From: Shewanella atlantica
Lineage (GTDB): Bacteria; Pseudomonadota; Gammaproteobacteria; Enterobacterales; Shewanellaceae
NCBI RefSeq assembly: GCF_003966265.1
Contig: NZ_RXNV01000012.1
Coordinates: 1-64,000, forward strand
Reading direction: 5' to 3'
Length of the DNA stretch: 64,000 nt
Shown: piece after piece, positions 1-9,073 of the stretch
Numbering within the stretch: position 1 is the first letter of the stretch
How the letters are laid out: every line of letters starts with the position of its first letter
Made by a program: the position numbers and the translations under genes
The notes under the pieces: generated by a model
Database searches by the model: none
What the model was told of the DNA's origin: nothing
The model's input: the letters and a program-made list of their open reading frames with translations, nothing else

Positions 1-84
1 AAGTTGAGGTTAGTAAAGGCGCATTGGCAAGCTGCGATACAGTCACTACTGGATTTAGTCAGGGATCCACAAGCATGCTATTAA
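1..84 (+). CDS. 3' end of an unrecognised ORF cut by the window edge
   Basis: Frame 1 is open from the first base to a TAA at 82-84, giving about 27 residues that end in DPQACY. It could be the tail of a gene that starts outside the window, but 27 codons is too short to separate from chance. A GGATCC-containing inverted pair follows (GGGATCC at 62-68, GGGATCCC at 93-100). No family was recognised. Confidence 0.2.
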   Translation, partial: KLRLVKAHWQAAIQSLLDLVRDPQACY

Positions 85-821
85 ATTCGTGGGGATCCCA
101 CAGACTCTGACCCCATTTATTTACGCACATTAACAATAAAACAAATATCTACAAACCCGGCACGCAAACAAACAAATGAAATAGCAAAGATAAGGCTAAT
201 CCATAAATTCATTACAACATAGTTAAATACCTACCAAAAGAAACAGCTTATAACACCTAGAGATCCCCTGATATTTAGCGCCCCCTTAAAAATAAACCAC
301 TGACAATTTGAAAGTTAATGCCAACCTGAAACTTAAAATAAACTTAAAAATAGCCCAAAAGAAGCTTAACCCAACATAAATCAAAACTTAATCATTTATT
401 CAGCCAGATTAAATACGCATCCACAACAAAAAACAACAGCAATAAAAACAACAAGATGCGACAACACCTCGTTATTTTCGATGAATAAAGAAATAATATT
501 CGAGTATACACTAACTAGCAATTTGCTCTTAAATATCAAGGTAAAACAGTGACTACAGCTAACAAATAAATATGAGTTATAAGTAGGACTTAATAATTAA
601 CCTTATGAAATGCCTATCTACAAATAGGTATTAACTAGCCACACAGATAGTTAGATAACAGATAGAGTAAACACTTTAACATTCTAAAACGCATCAGCAT
701 CAAGGTTGAGAACTAAGACATTAAAACTTGTCAATAATATATAACTACTTCTACTCATTATAATTTTTGACACTCGAATTACTTACACTCGATTAAGTCA
801 ATATATAAACAAGGAGTTTAA
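85..821. other. AT-rich intergenic stretch
   Basis: About 740 bases without a credible ORF. The stretch is visibly richer in A and T than the neighbouring mrp operon, with many A-runs. It begins with a GGGATCCCACAGACTCTGAC segment at 93-112. I see no RNA gene or strong terminator. The last 40 bases carry the AAGGAG ribosome-binding site of the next gene. Confidence 0.5.
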
Positions 822-1262
822 ATGAAGTGCAGCCAGTTATTAGCGCTATTAACATTAGCATTGACATTAACTTTATCTTTTTCGGTATTTTCAGGACCAA
901 GTGATCCTACTGATGAGGAGCAAGCAGTACTTGAATCTTGTATGTCACTTAAGAATGCCCCTGAAGATCGCTCTGCAAACACTTGTATTTACTATATTCA
1001 GGGATTTCTGGCAGGTTCATTAACCACAAAATCAGATTACGTATTGCGTGAAACATCGGGAGTATTTTTCGATAGAGCCTATCAAACTCGAGTAGGAAAA
1101 CGGACATCGAAGGAGCAACCGATCCAGCTATGCCTGTCTAGAGATGACAATGTTGAGCACTTAGCAGAGCGCCTCGTTGGGCATCTGTCCTACCCAATCG
1201 AGTCGATTCAGTTGCTGCACACCCAAATTTACCAAGCACTCGCAGTGGAATCTTCATGCTGA
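822..1262 (+). CDS. Small exported protein, possibly Rap1a/Tai-like
   Basis: 146 residues with an N-terminal signal peptide (about residues 1-25, hydrophobic core LLALLTLALTLTLSF). The mature part has four cysteines and a motif of the type CxxYIQGFLAG near residue 55. A second cysteine segment (QLCLSRDDN) and a C-terminal helix follow. That arrangement resembles the Rap1a/Tai fold, found in type VI secretion immunity proteins and other small periplasmic proteins. The match is by eye only. No type VI effector lies nearby, so an immunity role is not supported by context. The AAGGAG ribosome-binding site sits just upstream of the ATG. The product is probably periplasmic; its function is unknown. 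Confidence 0.55.
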   Translation: MKCSQLLALLTLALTLTLSFSVFSGPSDPTDEEQAVLESCMSLKNAPEDRSANTCIYYIQGFLAGSLTTKSDYVLRETSGVFFDRAYQTRVGKRTSKEQPIQLCLSRDDNVEHLAERLVGHLSYPIESIQLLHTQIYQALAVESSC

Positions 1263-1432
1263 TAAATAGCTGTAACCAAAGCTATAAGCCTATTGATAGC
1301 GCTGAAGCTTACAAATCAGAGACAAGGGTTTCTTCAACTTGTCATCTTACATTTACTTACCGATTTTCTGGATATGCTAGGTTTAAAGAGAAACGATGAA
1401 TAACAGCAAAGCACTAAATAAAATACCACTAG

Positions 1433-1438
1433 AGGAGG
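1433..1438 (+). promoter_or_regulatory. Ribosome-binding site that fixes the mrpE start
   Basis: AGGAGG lies 11 bases before the ATG at 1450. It favours that ATG over the in-frame ATG at 1396, which has no good site and would add 18 polar residues ahead of the first membrane helix. Confidence 0.6.
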
Positions 1439-1449
1439 TAAGCTATCAG

Positions 1450-1929
1450 ATGCCGACCCACACACTCAGCCTATGCTTGAGCCTGTCTCTCTTTTGGTGG
1501 ATTAACTCAAACTACAGCAACCCACTTCTGCTGTCACTGGGGGCCGCTTCTATTCTACTCGTGCTCTATATTGCACACAGGATGGATGTAATCGACCATG
1601 AGTCTCAGCCAGTTCACCTATCAGTAAAAATGCCTGGCTACCTGCTATGGCTAACCAAAGAGATCATTGTTGCCAATATCTCTGTGGTCAAATATATCTG
1701 GCTTGGCAATAGCAGCATCTCCCCAACTCTTGTCACGATAGACGCCAGTCAGCGCACAGATCTCGGCAAGGTTATCTACGCCAACTCCATTACCTTGACG
1801 CCGGGTACGGTAACTGTGGACTTAGTCGGTGATCGCATGACCATCCACGCATTGGTCAAAGAAAATATCGATACCTTAAAAGCCGGTGAGATGGATCGCC
1901 GGGTAACTGAATTGGAAAACAGATGTTAA
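1450..1929 (+). CDS. mrpE: Mrp/Mnh Na+(K+)/H+ antiporter subunit E
   Basis: MrpE/MnhE family (PF01899), a small inner-membrane subunit of the multisubunit cation/proton antiporter. The 160-residue protein begins with two hydrophobic helices. It then carries the family's soluble part, including TLTPGTVTVDLVGDRMTIHAL, close to the family's conserved segment. An open frame extends upstream to 1396, but the AGGAGG site and family length favour 1450. It is the first gene of an eight-gene operon and overlaps mrpF by 7 bases. Confidence 0.9.
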   Translation: MPTHTLSLCLSLSLFWWINSNYSNPLLLSLGAASILLVLYIAHRMDVIDHESQPVHLSVKMPGYLLWLTKEIIVANISVVKYIWLGNSSISPTLVTIDASQRTDLGKVIYANSITLTPGTVTVDLVGDRMTIHALVKENIDTLKAGEMDRRVTELENRC

Positions 1930-2219
1930 CTGCAGCCACAATCGCAATTCTCGTTGTCATGCTCCTCGCGATCATTCGATGCGTCGTGGGTCCAACGCTA
2001 TACGATCGGATCCTGGCATTTAATATGTTTGGCACTAAAACCGTATTGCTGATCTCGATACTGGGCTTTTTGATGGGGCGGCCTGAGTTCCTGGATATTG
2101 CCCTCGTATACGCCCTGATCAACTTTATCAGTGTTATCGGCGTACTGCGCTTTTCTGACTCTGTTGAGTTCAAGCACCCGCTTCAAGAGCAAGCGTCAAC
2201 CAAAGAGGATAAACAATGA
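1923..2219 (+). CDS. mrpF: Mrp/Mnh antiporter subunit F
   Basis: MrpF/MnhF family (PF04066): 98 residues with three membrane helices and the family pattern GPTLYDRILAFNMFGTK, followed by PEFLDIALVYALINFI. It is part of the membrane antiporter complex. The ATG overlaps the end of mrpE and the stop overlaps mrpG by 4 bases (ATGA), so the subunits are translationally coupled. The length is normal for the family. Confidence 0.92.
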   Translation: MLTAATIAILVVMLLAIIRCVVGPTLYDRILAFNMFGTKTVLLISILGFLMGRPEFLDIALVYALINFISVIGVLRFSDSVEFKHPLQEQASTKEDKQ

Positions 2220-2557
2220 ATCTCTTACTCGAGATCGGCAGTGGTTTGTGTTTGCTGCTCGGCTGCTTTCTATGTCTATCAGGTGGTATTGGCATCTTGC
2301 GCTTCCCTGATTTCTTTACCCGCATGCACGCGGTTGGGGTCACCGACACCTTAGGTGCTGGGATGATACTCATTGGCCTGATGCTACAAAATCCACAGGG
2401 TCTGGTACTGCTTAAGTTGATGATGATCTTACTGTTCACACTATTTATCAACCCTACTGCAAGTCATGCACTGGCCAAAGCAGCCCTGCGCAACAACGTG
2501 CAGCCGGTGCTCGACGAAACAAGCAACCAGGGAGGGGACAAGTCATCGAAACCTTAG
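2216..2557 (+). CDS. mrpG: Mrp/Mnh antiporter subunit G
   Basis: MrpG/MnhG family (PF03334): 113 residues, three membrane helices and the signature GGIGILRFPDFFTRMHAVGVTD. It starts inside the mrpF stop (4-base overlap). A purine-rich GGGAGGGGA (2530-2538) near its 3' end is a strong ribosome-binding site for the next subunit. Length and position are typical. Confidence 0.92.
   Translation: MNLLLEIGSGLCLLLGCFLCLSGGIGILRFPDFFTRMHAVGVTDTLGAGMILIGLMLQNPQGLVLLKLMMILLFTLFINPTASHALAKAALRNNVQPVLDETSNQGGDKSSKP
2531..2535 (+). promoter_or_regulatory. Ribosome-binding site pointing to an upstream start of the MrpB-like gene
   Basis: GGAGG inside mrpG is followed 9 bases later by ATC (2545) and 6 bases later by GTC (2542), both in frame with the next gene. 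The first ordinary start, GTG at 2587, has no ribosome-binding site. Initiation may therefore use a non-standard codon. Confidence 0.4.
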
Positions 2558-2586
2558 TTAATGTCGTTCTATTAAGCTTTCTCGTC

Positions 2587-3621
2587 GTGATCGCTATCGC
2601 CATCGTCCGGACCAAAGATCTGTTGGCCGTGGTGATGTTGACCGGGATCTATGGCTTACTATCCGCGAGCTTCTTTGTTGTACTCGATGCAGTGGATGTG
2701 GCCTTTACCGAAGCCTCTGTAGGCGCAGGCATATCAGGCTTACTGATGCTGGCGGCCATCACCATGACAGGTCGCGCCGAGGCCCCTAAACGTCATAAGC
2801 CTCTGCTGGCTTTACTGGTGGTATTTATCACAGGTGGAATGCTGATTTATGGCACCTTGGATATGCCCTATTTTGGCAGCTTCGAAGCACCGGTTCATCA
2901 ACATGTCGCCCCTCGCTACATTAACGACTCGATGCAAGAGGTCGGTGTACCCAATATTGTCACCTCGGTACTGGCCAGCTACCGTGCCTTTGACACCTTA
3001 GGTGAGGTCGCCGTTATCTTTACTGCCGGTATTGGTGTGCTGTCACTCCTGTCACTGCCCCGACGTCGCAGGTCATCTGAATTAGATGAGAGCAGCGAAG
3101 ATAGCACTGAAAAGCAGATGCATGAGCAGCATATGGTGCTGCGAATTATTAGCAAAATATTGATCCCCTTTATCCTGTTGTTTGCACTCTATGTGCAGTT
3201 CCACGGCGACTTTGGCCCTGGGGGTGGTTTTCAGGCGGGTGTTATTTTTGCCGCCGCAATAATCCTCTATGCCATGTTATTTGGGCTGGACAAAGCCAGG
3301 CGTGTCTTTAATCAATCGCTGATCCAGCTGATCGCAGCTATCGGCTTATTGCTCTATGCCAGTGTTGGCGTGGTCTCGCTATTTAACGGCGGCAACTTCT
3401 TAGATTACAACGTATTAGCTGACGACCCACTTGCTGGTCAGCACTTAGGCATTCTGCTGATCGAGCTGGGAGTGGGCTGCACAGTCGCCGCGGTGATGAT
3501 CATTATCTTTTTCAACTTTGCAGGCCGCAGAGAAGCACAACAGAGCAGCCCTGAACTGAACGCTACAGAACAGAACAGCCCTGAGCTAATAAACAGCACT
3601 GAACAAAAAGGGGGCGAGTAA
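2587..3621 (+). CDS. mrpB: MrpB-type subunit fused to MrpA C-terminal (DUF4040) segment
   Basis: An inner-membrane subunit combining the DUF4040/MbhD-like segment of MrpA (helices in about residues 1-60) with an MnhB domain (about residues 185-320). The MnhB part has LFALYVQFHGDFGPGGGFQ, the family signature. The middle carries the MbhE-like part and the end is polar. GTG at 2587 is the first ordinary start, but it falls inside the first helix. The frame stays open upstream, and residues encoded from 2545 (IETLVNVVLLSFLVV) complete that helix, with GGAGG placed correctly. The true N-terminus is therefore probably about 14 residues longer, overlapping mrpG. The 1-base TAATG overlap with mrpC shows coupling. 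Confidence 0.88.
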   Translation: MIAIAIVRTKDLLAVVMLTGIYGLLSASFFVVLDAVDVAFTEASVGAGISGLLMLAAITMTGRAEAPKRHKPLLALLVVFITGGMLIYGTLDMPYFGSFEAPVHQHVAPRYINDSMQEVGVPNIVTSVLASYRAFDTLGEVAVIFTAGIGVLSLLSLPRRRRSSELDESSEDSTEKQMHEQHMVLRIISKILIPFILLFALYVQFHGDFGPGGGFQAGVIFAAAIILYAMLFGLDKARRVFNQSLIQLIAAIGLLLYASVGVVSLFNGGNFLDYNVLADDPLAGQHLGILLIELGVGCTVAAVMIIIFFNFAGRREAQQSSPELNATEQNSPELINSTEQKGGE

Positions 3622-3989
3622 TGTTACTGGGACTCTATAACTACTGGATCGTGGTACTGCTGATGATGATCGGTTTCTATATCGTTATTGCCCATGGCAA
3701 CCTGATCAAAAAATTGGTTGGCTTAACGATTTTTCAAACCTCGGTTTTTATCTTTTACATCAGCATGGGCAATGTCGATAGCGGCAGCGCGCCAATCCTG
3801 GCTGAAGGTGTGGCTCGTTACTCTAACCCCCTCCCCCATGTGCTTATTCTCACCGCGATTGTGGTAGGTATTGCAACGACGGCGCTTGGCCTTGCACTGG
3901 TGGTAAGAATCAAAGAGTCATACGGCTCTATCGAGGAGGATGAGATTCAAATTCAAGATCAGCTCACTGAGGATAAAACATCGTGTTAG
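3621..3989 (+). CDS. mrpC: Mrp/Mnh antiporter subunit C (NuoK-like)
   Basis: MnhC/NuoK family (PF00420): 122 residues with three membrane helices. The third helix has PLPHVLILTAIVVGIATTALGLAL, the family's most conserved stretch. It is homologous to complex I subunit NuoK and forms part of the proton/cation channel. It shares its first base with the stop of the previous gene, and its end overlaps the next gene by 7 bases. Confidence 0.92.
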   Translation: MLLGLYNYWIVVLLMMIGFYIVIAHGNLIKKLVGLTIFQTSVFIFYISMGNVDSGSAPILAEGVARYSNPLPHVLILTAIVVGIATTALGLALVVRIKESYGSIEEDEIQIQDQLTEDKTSC

Positions 3990-5461
3990 CCCATCTGCCT
4001 ATTTTACAAGTTATTGTGCCGCTGATGGCAGCGCCTTTATGCTGGTTCCTGAACCGCTCTAAACTAGTGTGGCTGCTTGCCTTACTGGTGAGCGCCTTTA
4101 CCTGCCTCAATAGCATATTCCTGCTGCAACAGGTGATGAGCTCTGGCACCATTATCTATCAACTCGGCGGATGGGATGCCCCTTGGGGGATCGAATATCG
4201 CATCGATGAGCTCAACGCCCTTCTGTTGCTGATCATCTCATCCGTCGGTACGGTAGTCCTGTTTGCAGCACATACCAGTATCCAAAAGGAGCTGCCAGAA
4301 GATCGCCATACGCTCTTTTATAGCCTGTACCTGCTCTCAATAACGGGTATGTTCGGCATCGTCTCCACCGGAGATGTGTTCAATGTATTCGTATTTTTGG
4401 AGATCTCCTCACTATCAGCTTACGCCCTGATTGCGCTCGGCAAAGATAGACGCGCCCTTTGGGCCGCTTATCAATATCTGATCATGGGCACTATCGGCGC
4501 GACCTTTATTCTGATTGGCATCGGCATGCTGTACCAGATGACAGGTACGCTTAATATGGATGATCTCGCCAATCGTCTTGCTGAGGTTAACCAAACACGC
4601 ACCGTATTTGCCGCATTTGCCTTCTTAATCGTCGGAGTCTGTCTAAAACTGGCACTATTCCCACTGCATCTGTGGTTACCTAATGCCTACGCCTATGCCC
4701 CCTCAATAGTGACTGCATTTCTCGCTGCCACGGCGACTAAAGTTGCGGTTTATCTACTGATACGCTTTAGCTTTACGGTATTTGGTATCGAGTTTTCCTT
4801 CACCACCCTGCCACTGCAGAACCTGTTTTTGGTCCTTGGGCTGGTCGGGATATTCGCGGCCTCAACGGCGGCGATATATAAAACCAATGTCAAACATATC
4901 TTCGCCTACTCGAGCATAGCTCAGGTTGGCTACATGATTATTGGCTATGCCATCCACACCAGCACCGGGCTTATGGCCACCCTGCTGCACCTGTTTAACC
5001 ACGCCCTGATGAAGAGCGCCCTGTTTTTGGCGTTAGGCGCGGTGATGTACCGCATCGGCAGCGTACAACTTAGCCAGTTCCAGGGGCTCGGACGACAGAT
5101 GCCCCTCACCATGGCAGCCGTAGTGGTAGGTGGCTTGAGTTTGATTGGCGTGCCTTTGACAGTCGGGTTTGTCAGCAAGTGGTACCTGCTCGTCGCCGCC
5201 GTTGAGGTGGGGATGTGGCCGGTAGCAGTACTGGTATTACTGGGTTCTCTACTGGCAGTCGTTTATATATGGCGAATCGTTGAAATAGCCTATTTCAAGC
5301 CCCCTCTGCCGGGTCGTGAAGCGGTGCGCGAAGCACCCTGGACCTTCCTCGCCCCTATTTGGGCACTGGTACTGGCCAACATCTATTTTGGCATCGATAC
5401 CCGTCTTAGTGTGCAGGTAGCACAGGCGGCTTCTCAAAGCTTGTTTGGAATTAACCCATGA
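3983..5461 (+). CDS. mrpD: Mrp/Mnh antiporter subunit D, first copy (NuoL/M/N family)
   Basis: Proton-translocating membrane subunit (PF00361), 492 residues and about 14 helices. It carries the helix 5 glutamate motif (VFVFLEISSLSAYAL) and the helix 7 lysine motif (CLKLALFPLHLWLPNAYAYAP), the proton-channel residues of this family. HLFNHALMKSALFL follows near residue 340. The start is GTG, overlapping mrpC. This is the copy closest to classical MrpD. Confidence 0.92.
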   Translation: MLAHLPILQVIVPLMAAPLCWFLNRSKLVWLLALLVSAFTCLNSIFLLQQVMSSGTIIYQLGGWDAPWGIEYRIDELNALLLLIISSVGTVVLFAAHTSIQKELPEDRHTLFYSLYLLSITGMFGIVSTGDVFNVFVFLEISSLSAYALIALGKDRRALWAAYQYLIMGTIGATFILIGIGMLYQMTGTLNMDDLANRLAEVNQTRTVFAAFAFLIVGVCLKLALFPLHLWLPNAYAYAPSIVTAFLAATATKVAVYLLIRFSFTVFGIEFSFTTLPLQNLFLVLGLVGIFAASTAAIYKTNVKHIFAYSSIAQVGYMIIGYAIHTSTGLMATLLHLFNHALMKSALFLALGAVMYRIGSVQLSQFQGLGRQMPLTMAAVVVGGLSLIGVPLTVGFVSKWYLLVAAVEVGMWPVAVLVLLGSLLAVVYIWRIVEIAYFKPPLPGREAVREAPWTFLAPIWALVLANIYFGIDTRLSVQVAQAASQSLFGINP

Positions 5462-6948
5462 ATCTATCTTTGGAGCTGTTGCTACAGCTGACCATTATCT
5501 TGCCTCTGATCGCCACCTTGGCGATCCTGGCAACGGGAAAACATCCCAACCTTCGTGAGGCTGTCACCATAAGCTTCAGCCTTGCGGTACTCTTTTGTGT
5601 GGTCAACCTATATCAAGGCCTAAGTGCCGGCGCCTCTATCGATGTGTTTTGGTGGCAGCTTCTGCCAGGTTTGGAAGTCCGCTTTGTGGTTGAGCCCTTA
5701 GGCATGCTGTTCGCCCTGATTGCCAGCTTTCTCTGGCTCATCACCACCCTTTATGCCATCGGCTATATGCGTGGCCACGGGGAGGAGAATCAAACCCGCT
5801 TTTATCTCTGCTTTGCGTTAGCCATAAGCGCAGTGATGGGGCTGGCATTTTCGGCCAACCTGTTCACGCTATTTATCTTCTACGAAGTGTTGACCCTCTC
5901 CACCTACCCTTTAGTGACCCACGCGGGCACAGAAAAGGCCAAACAGGGCGGACGAGTATACTTAGGTATCTTGCTCGGCACCTCTATCGCCTTTTTCCTG
6001 TTAGCGATTATCTTAACCTGGTTTGTGGCCGGCACCCTGGACTTCACCGCTGGCGGCGTATTTGGCTCTGATGTTGATACCAGCTTAGTCGGAGCAATAC
6101 TGGTACTGTTTGTATTTGGTATTGGTAAAGCGGCCATCATGCCGTTCCATCGCTGGCTACCTGCCGCCATGGTCGCGCCAACGCCGGTGAGCGCCCTGCT
6201 GCATGCCGTAGCGGTCGTTAAGGCTGGGGTGTTCACCATATTAAAGGTCTGCGTGTTTATCTTTGGTATCGAGCTATTACCCACCCTGCCGACCACCGAG
6301 TTTCTGCTCTATTTAGCGGGGGCATCTGTGCTGCTTGCCTCAATAGTGGCAATGCGTCAGGACAACTTAAAAGCACGTTTGGCATATTCGACCGTGAGCC
6401 AGCTTGGCTATATCACCATAGGCGCACTGCTGGCCACCTCATCAGGGGTTATCGGCAGCTCAATGCACATTGCTACCCATGCTTTTGGCAAGATCACCCT
6501 GTTTTTCTGTGCAGGCGCCATTTTGGTGGCGACCCATAAATCGAAAATAAGCGAAATGCGCGGCCTCGGCTTTACTATGCCAGTCACCATGGCGGCCTTT
6601 TTTATCGCTAGCCTAAGTATCATAGGCGTGCCTCCCGCTGGCGGCACCTGGAGTAAGTGGTTCCTGCTGATGGGCACAATAGAGACAGGTTACTTTGTCA
6701 TTATGATGGTGTTGATGGTGAGCTCTCTGCTCAATATCGCCTACCTACTGCCTATCCCCTACCATGCATTCTTCCCGGGCAAGGGGCATCCAGCGGCAAA
6801 GACGGGCATCAAGGAAGCGCCGATGGTGTCACTCATCGCACTATCCATCACCACCTTAGGTTGCCTTATCTTGTTCATCTATCCGCAACCTCTCTATGAG
6901 TTGGCTAAAACCATCTTAACTGTACCGGGAGTCAGCCATGGACACTAA
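5458..6948 (+). CDS. Second NuoL/M/N-like antiporter subunit
   Basis: 496 residues and about 14 membrane helices of the same PF00361 family. It has the glutamate motif FIFYEVLTLSTYPLVTH, the lysine motif GIGKAAIMPFHRWLPAAMVAPTPVSALLHA and a HAFGKITLFF helix. The PTPVSALLHA segment is closer to NuoL/NuoM than that of the preceding subunit, so it may replace the large part of MrpA. It overlaps the previous gene by 4 bases (ATGA) and the next by 11. It is an inner-membrane antiporter module; ion preference cannot be read from sequence. Confidence 0.9.
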   Translation: MNLSLELLLQLTIILPLIATLAILATGKHPNLREAVTISFSLAVLFCVVNLYQGLSAGASIDVFWWQLLPGLEVRFVVEPLGMLFALIASFLWLITTLYAIGYMRGHGEENQTRFYLCFALAISAVMGLAFSANLFTLFIFYEVLTLSTYPLVTHAGTEKAKQGGRVYLGILLGTSIAFFLLAIILTWFVAGTLDFTAGGVFGSDVDTSLVGAILVLFVFGIGKAAIMPFHRWLPAAMVAPTPVSALLHAVAVVKAGVFTILKVCVFIFGIELLPTLPTTEFLLYLAGASVLLASIVAMRQDNLKARLAYSTVSQLGYITIGALLATSSGVIGSSMHIATHAFGKITLFFCAGAILVATHKSKISEMRGLGFTMPVTMAAFFIASLSIIGVPPAGGTWSKWFLLMGTIETGYFVIMMVLMVSSLLNIAYLLPIPYHAFFPGKGHPAAKTGIKEAPMVSLIALSITTLGCLILFIYPQPLYELAKTILTVPGVSHGH

Positions 6949-7318
6949 CAAGACAAAAGACAAGCAGTACTTCTTCGATAACCCCAAAAACACTAAACGG
7001 GTTTTGCACCTACTTTATGCCTGCTGCGCCCTGCTTGTGGTGCTTGATTTTGTCATTCATCGCCATGTCTACCATAGCTGGGAAAACCTGCCAGCCTTCT
7101 ACCCCATCTATGGCTTTGTAGGCTGTGTCGTCTTGGTGGTCATAGCTCGCTGGATGCGCACCTTTCTGATGCGCTCAGAAGACTATTACGATAAGCAGTA
7201 TGACCATCCAGATGACAACGAAAACATTTTAGAAAAAGCTGCAGATGAAAACACCCACAAGGGTGCAAACAATCAGGCTGAAAACAAAAAAGTAGGTGAT
7301 CACAATGTGGATGCTTGA
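6938..7318 (+). CDS. Two-helix membrane protein of the Mrp operon
   Basis: 126 residues. An N-terminal polar segment (KDKQYFFDNPKNTKRVLH) leads into two membrane helices (about residues 24-43 and 53-72) and a charged, acidic C-terminal tail. I do not recognise a named family. The tight fit between two antiporter subunits (11-base overlap before, 14-base overlap with the next gene's start, own GGGAG site 7 bases ahead of the ATG) argues for an accessory subunit of this complex. Its role is unknown. Confidence 0.75.
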   Translation: MDTNKTKDKQYFFDNPKNTKRVLHLLYACCALLVVLDFVIHRHVYHSWENLPAFYPIYGFVGCVVLVVIARWMRTFLMRSEDYYDKQYDHPDDNENILEKAADENTHKGANNQAENKKVGDHNVDA

Positions 7319-9005
7319 GCTACCGCCCTTTACCCTGTTCTTTATAGGCGGGCTTATTGCTGCAATGACCCGGGGCAAACTACGCGGTGCGATAATGGTT
7401 GCCATTCCATTCGTTAGCGCATTGCACCTGTGGACCGTGCCTGAAGGTATTCATCTGCAGCTGACGTTTTTAGATTATGAGTTGGTGCCATACCGCGCCG
7501 ATAAACTGAGCCTGATGTTCGGCTATGTATTTCATATCGCCGCTTTCATCTCCATTATCTACTCGCTCCATGTTAAAGATACCGTACAACAGGTAGCAGC
7601 CATGCTCTATGCAGGTAGTGCACTGGGCGCGGTATTTGCCGGCGATCTACTTACCCTATTTGTATTCTGGGAGCTACTGGCCTTTACTTCGGTATTTTTA
7701 ATCTGGGCGCGCAGAACGACCCGCGCTTACCATGCCGGTATGCGATACCTGATCATTCAAGTGCTATCTGGTGTCATCTTACTAGTCGGCGCACTATTTT
7801 ACGCCGCTGAAACGGGCTCACTGGCCTTTGGTAATATCGGCCTGGAAGGGGTTGCTGGCTGGCTGATCTTTATCGCCTTTGGTATTAAATGTGCTTTCCC
7901 GTTTGCCCATACCTGGCTTACCGATGCCTACCCGGAAGCGACACCAACAGGAACAGTGCTACTCAGTGCATTTACCACTAAGGTGGCCGTTTATGCACTG
8001 GCGCGCGCCTACCCAGGCACCGAGCTTTTAGTTTACATTGGCGCAGCCATGACCTGCTTCCCAATCTTCTTTGCGGTGATTGAAAATGATCTCCGCAGAG
8101 TACTGGCCTATAGCCTGATAAACCAGGTGGGCTTTATGGTGGTCGGTATTGGTATCGGTACCGCACTGGCAATCAACGGCGCCATTGCACATGCCTTCAA
8201 CGATGTGATCTTTAAAGGGCTGCTATTTATGAGCATGGGCGCGGTACTGCATATGACCGGCAGAATGAACGGCTCAGATCTCGGCGGCCTGTATAAGACC
8301 ATGCCCAAGACCACGATACTCTGTATTGTCGGTGCAGCCTCTATCTCAGCCTTCCCGCTGTTCAGTGGTTTTGTCAGTAAGTCTATGGTGATGTCTGCTG
8401 CACTTGAAAATGGTTATGACTGGATCTGGCTAATGCTACTGTTCGCCTCCGCCGGTGTATTCCATCATGCAGGAATTAAGATCCCCTATTTTGCCTTCTT
8501 CGCCCACGACTCCGGGCTGCGCGCCAGCGATCCACCGCGCAATATGTTGTTCGCCATGTTTATCGCCGCCAGCCTCTGTATCGCCATCGGTATCTATCCT
8601 GCCGCGCTATACTCGCTGCTGCCATATGATACGGGCTACAACCCTTATGATGCGACCCACGTATTAGCGCAAACTCAGTTGCTGCTGTTCTCAGCCTTGG
8701 CGTTTGTTTGGTTAAATATCAGAGGCATGTATCCACCAGAGCTGCGTTCAACCAACTTAGATGTAGACTGGATCTACAGGCGCGCCATTCCCAATGTGCT
8801 GCAAAAGGTATTTGCAGTCATTTGGCAGGCAGACGGAGCGCTACGCAACGCTGTTACCAGTAGACTAAGCCAATGCCAAACCTTTATTGCCAGCAAGCAT
8901 AAAGGCTTAGGCGGCCTGCTCTCAGGCTCATACCCCTCAGGCAATATGGTGCTCTGGGTAGCCGTGCTACTGGCGTCCTACCTGTTTATCGGGTTTGTTG
9001 GTTAG
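7305..9005 (+). CDS. Third NuoL/M/N-like antiporter subunit
   Basis: A 566-residue PF00361 membrane protein with the glutamate motif (LFVFWELLAFTSVFLIW), the lysine motif (FGIKCAFPFAHTWLTDAYPEATPTGTV) and a further HAFNDVIFKGLLFMS helix. The open frame reaches a GTG at 7296, but that codon lies inside the AGGTGA ribosome-binding site (7294-7299). The ATG at 7305, or 7311, is the likelier start. It is the last gene of the operon and is followed by a strong terminator. Three paralogous proton-channel subunits in one operon differ from the two (MrpA, MrpD) of classical Mrp. Confidence 0.9.
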   Translation: MWMLELPPFTLFFIGGLIAAMTRGKLRGAIMVAIPFVSALHLWTVPEGIHLQLTFLDYELVPYRADKLSLMFGYVFHIAAFISIIYSLHVKDTVQQVAAMLYAGSALGAVFAGDLLTLFVFWELLAFTSVFLIWARRTTRAYHAGMRYLIIQVLSGVILLVGALFYAAETGSLAFGNIGLEGVAGWLIFIAFGIKCAFPFAHTWLTDAYPEATPTGTVLLSAFTTKVAVYALARAYPGTELLVYIGAAMTCFPIFFAVIENDLRRVLAYSLINQVGFMVVGIGIGTALAINGAIAHAFNDVIFKGLLFMSMGAVLHMTGRMNGSDLGGLYKTMPKTTILCIVGAASISAFPLFSGFVSKSMVMSAALENGYDWIWLMLLFASAGVFHHAGIKIPYFAFFAHDSGLRASDPPRNMLFAMFIAASLCIAIGIYPAALYSLLPYDTGYNPYDATHVLAQTQLLLFSALAFVWLNIRGMYPPELRSTNLDVDWIYRRAIPNVLQKVFAVIWQADGALRNAVTSRLSQCQTFIASKHKGLGGLLSGSYPSGNMVLWVAVLLASYLFIGFVG

Positions 9006-9035
9006 GCTATCCGTTTAACTTAGAGCTGTGAATTC

Positions 9036-9073
9036 AAGCGGCTTGCATAGCGATATGCAAGCCGCTTTGTTTT
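9036..9073 (+). terminator. Rho-independent terminator of the mrp operon
   Basis: A perfect 14-base-pair stem (9036-9049 with 9054-9067) closed by a GCGA tetraloop and followed by TGTTTT. It starts 31 bases after the last antiporter stop codon. Confidence 0.9.
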
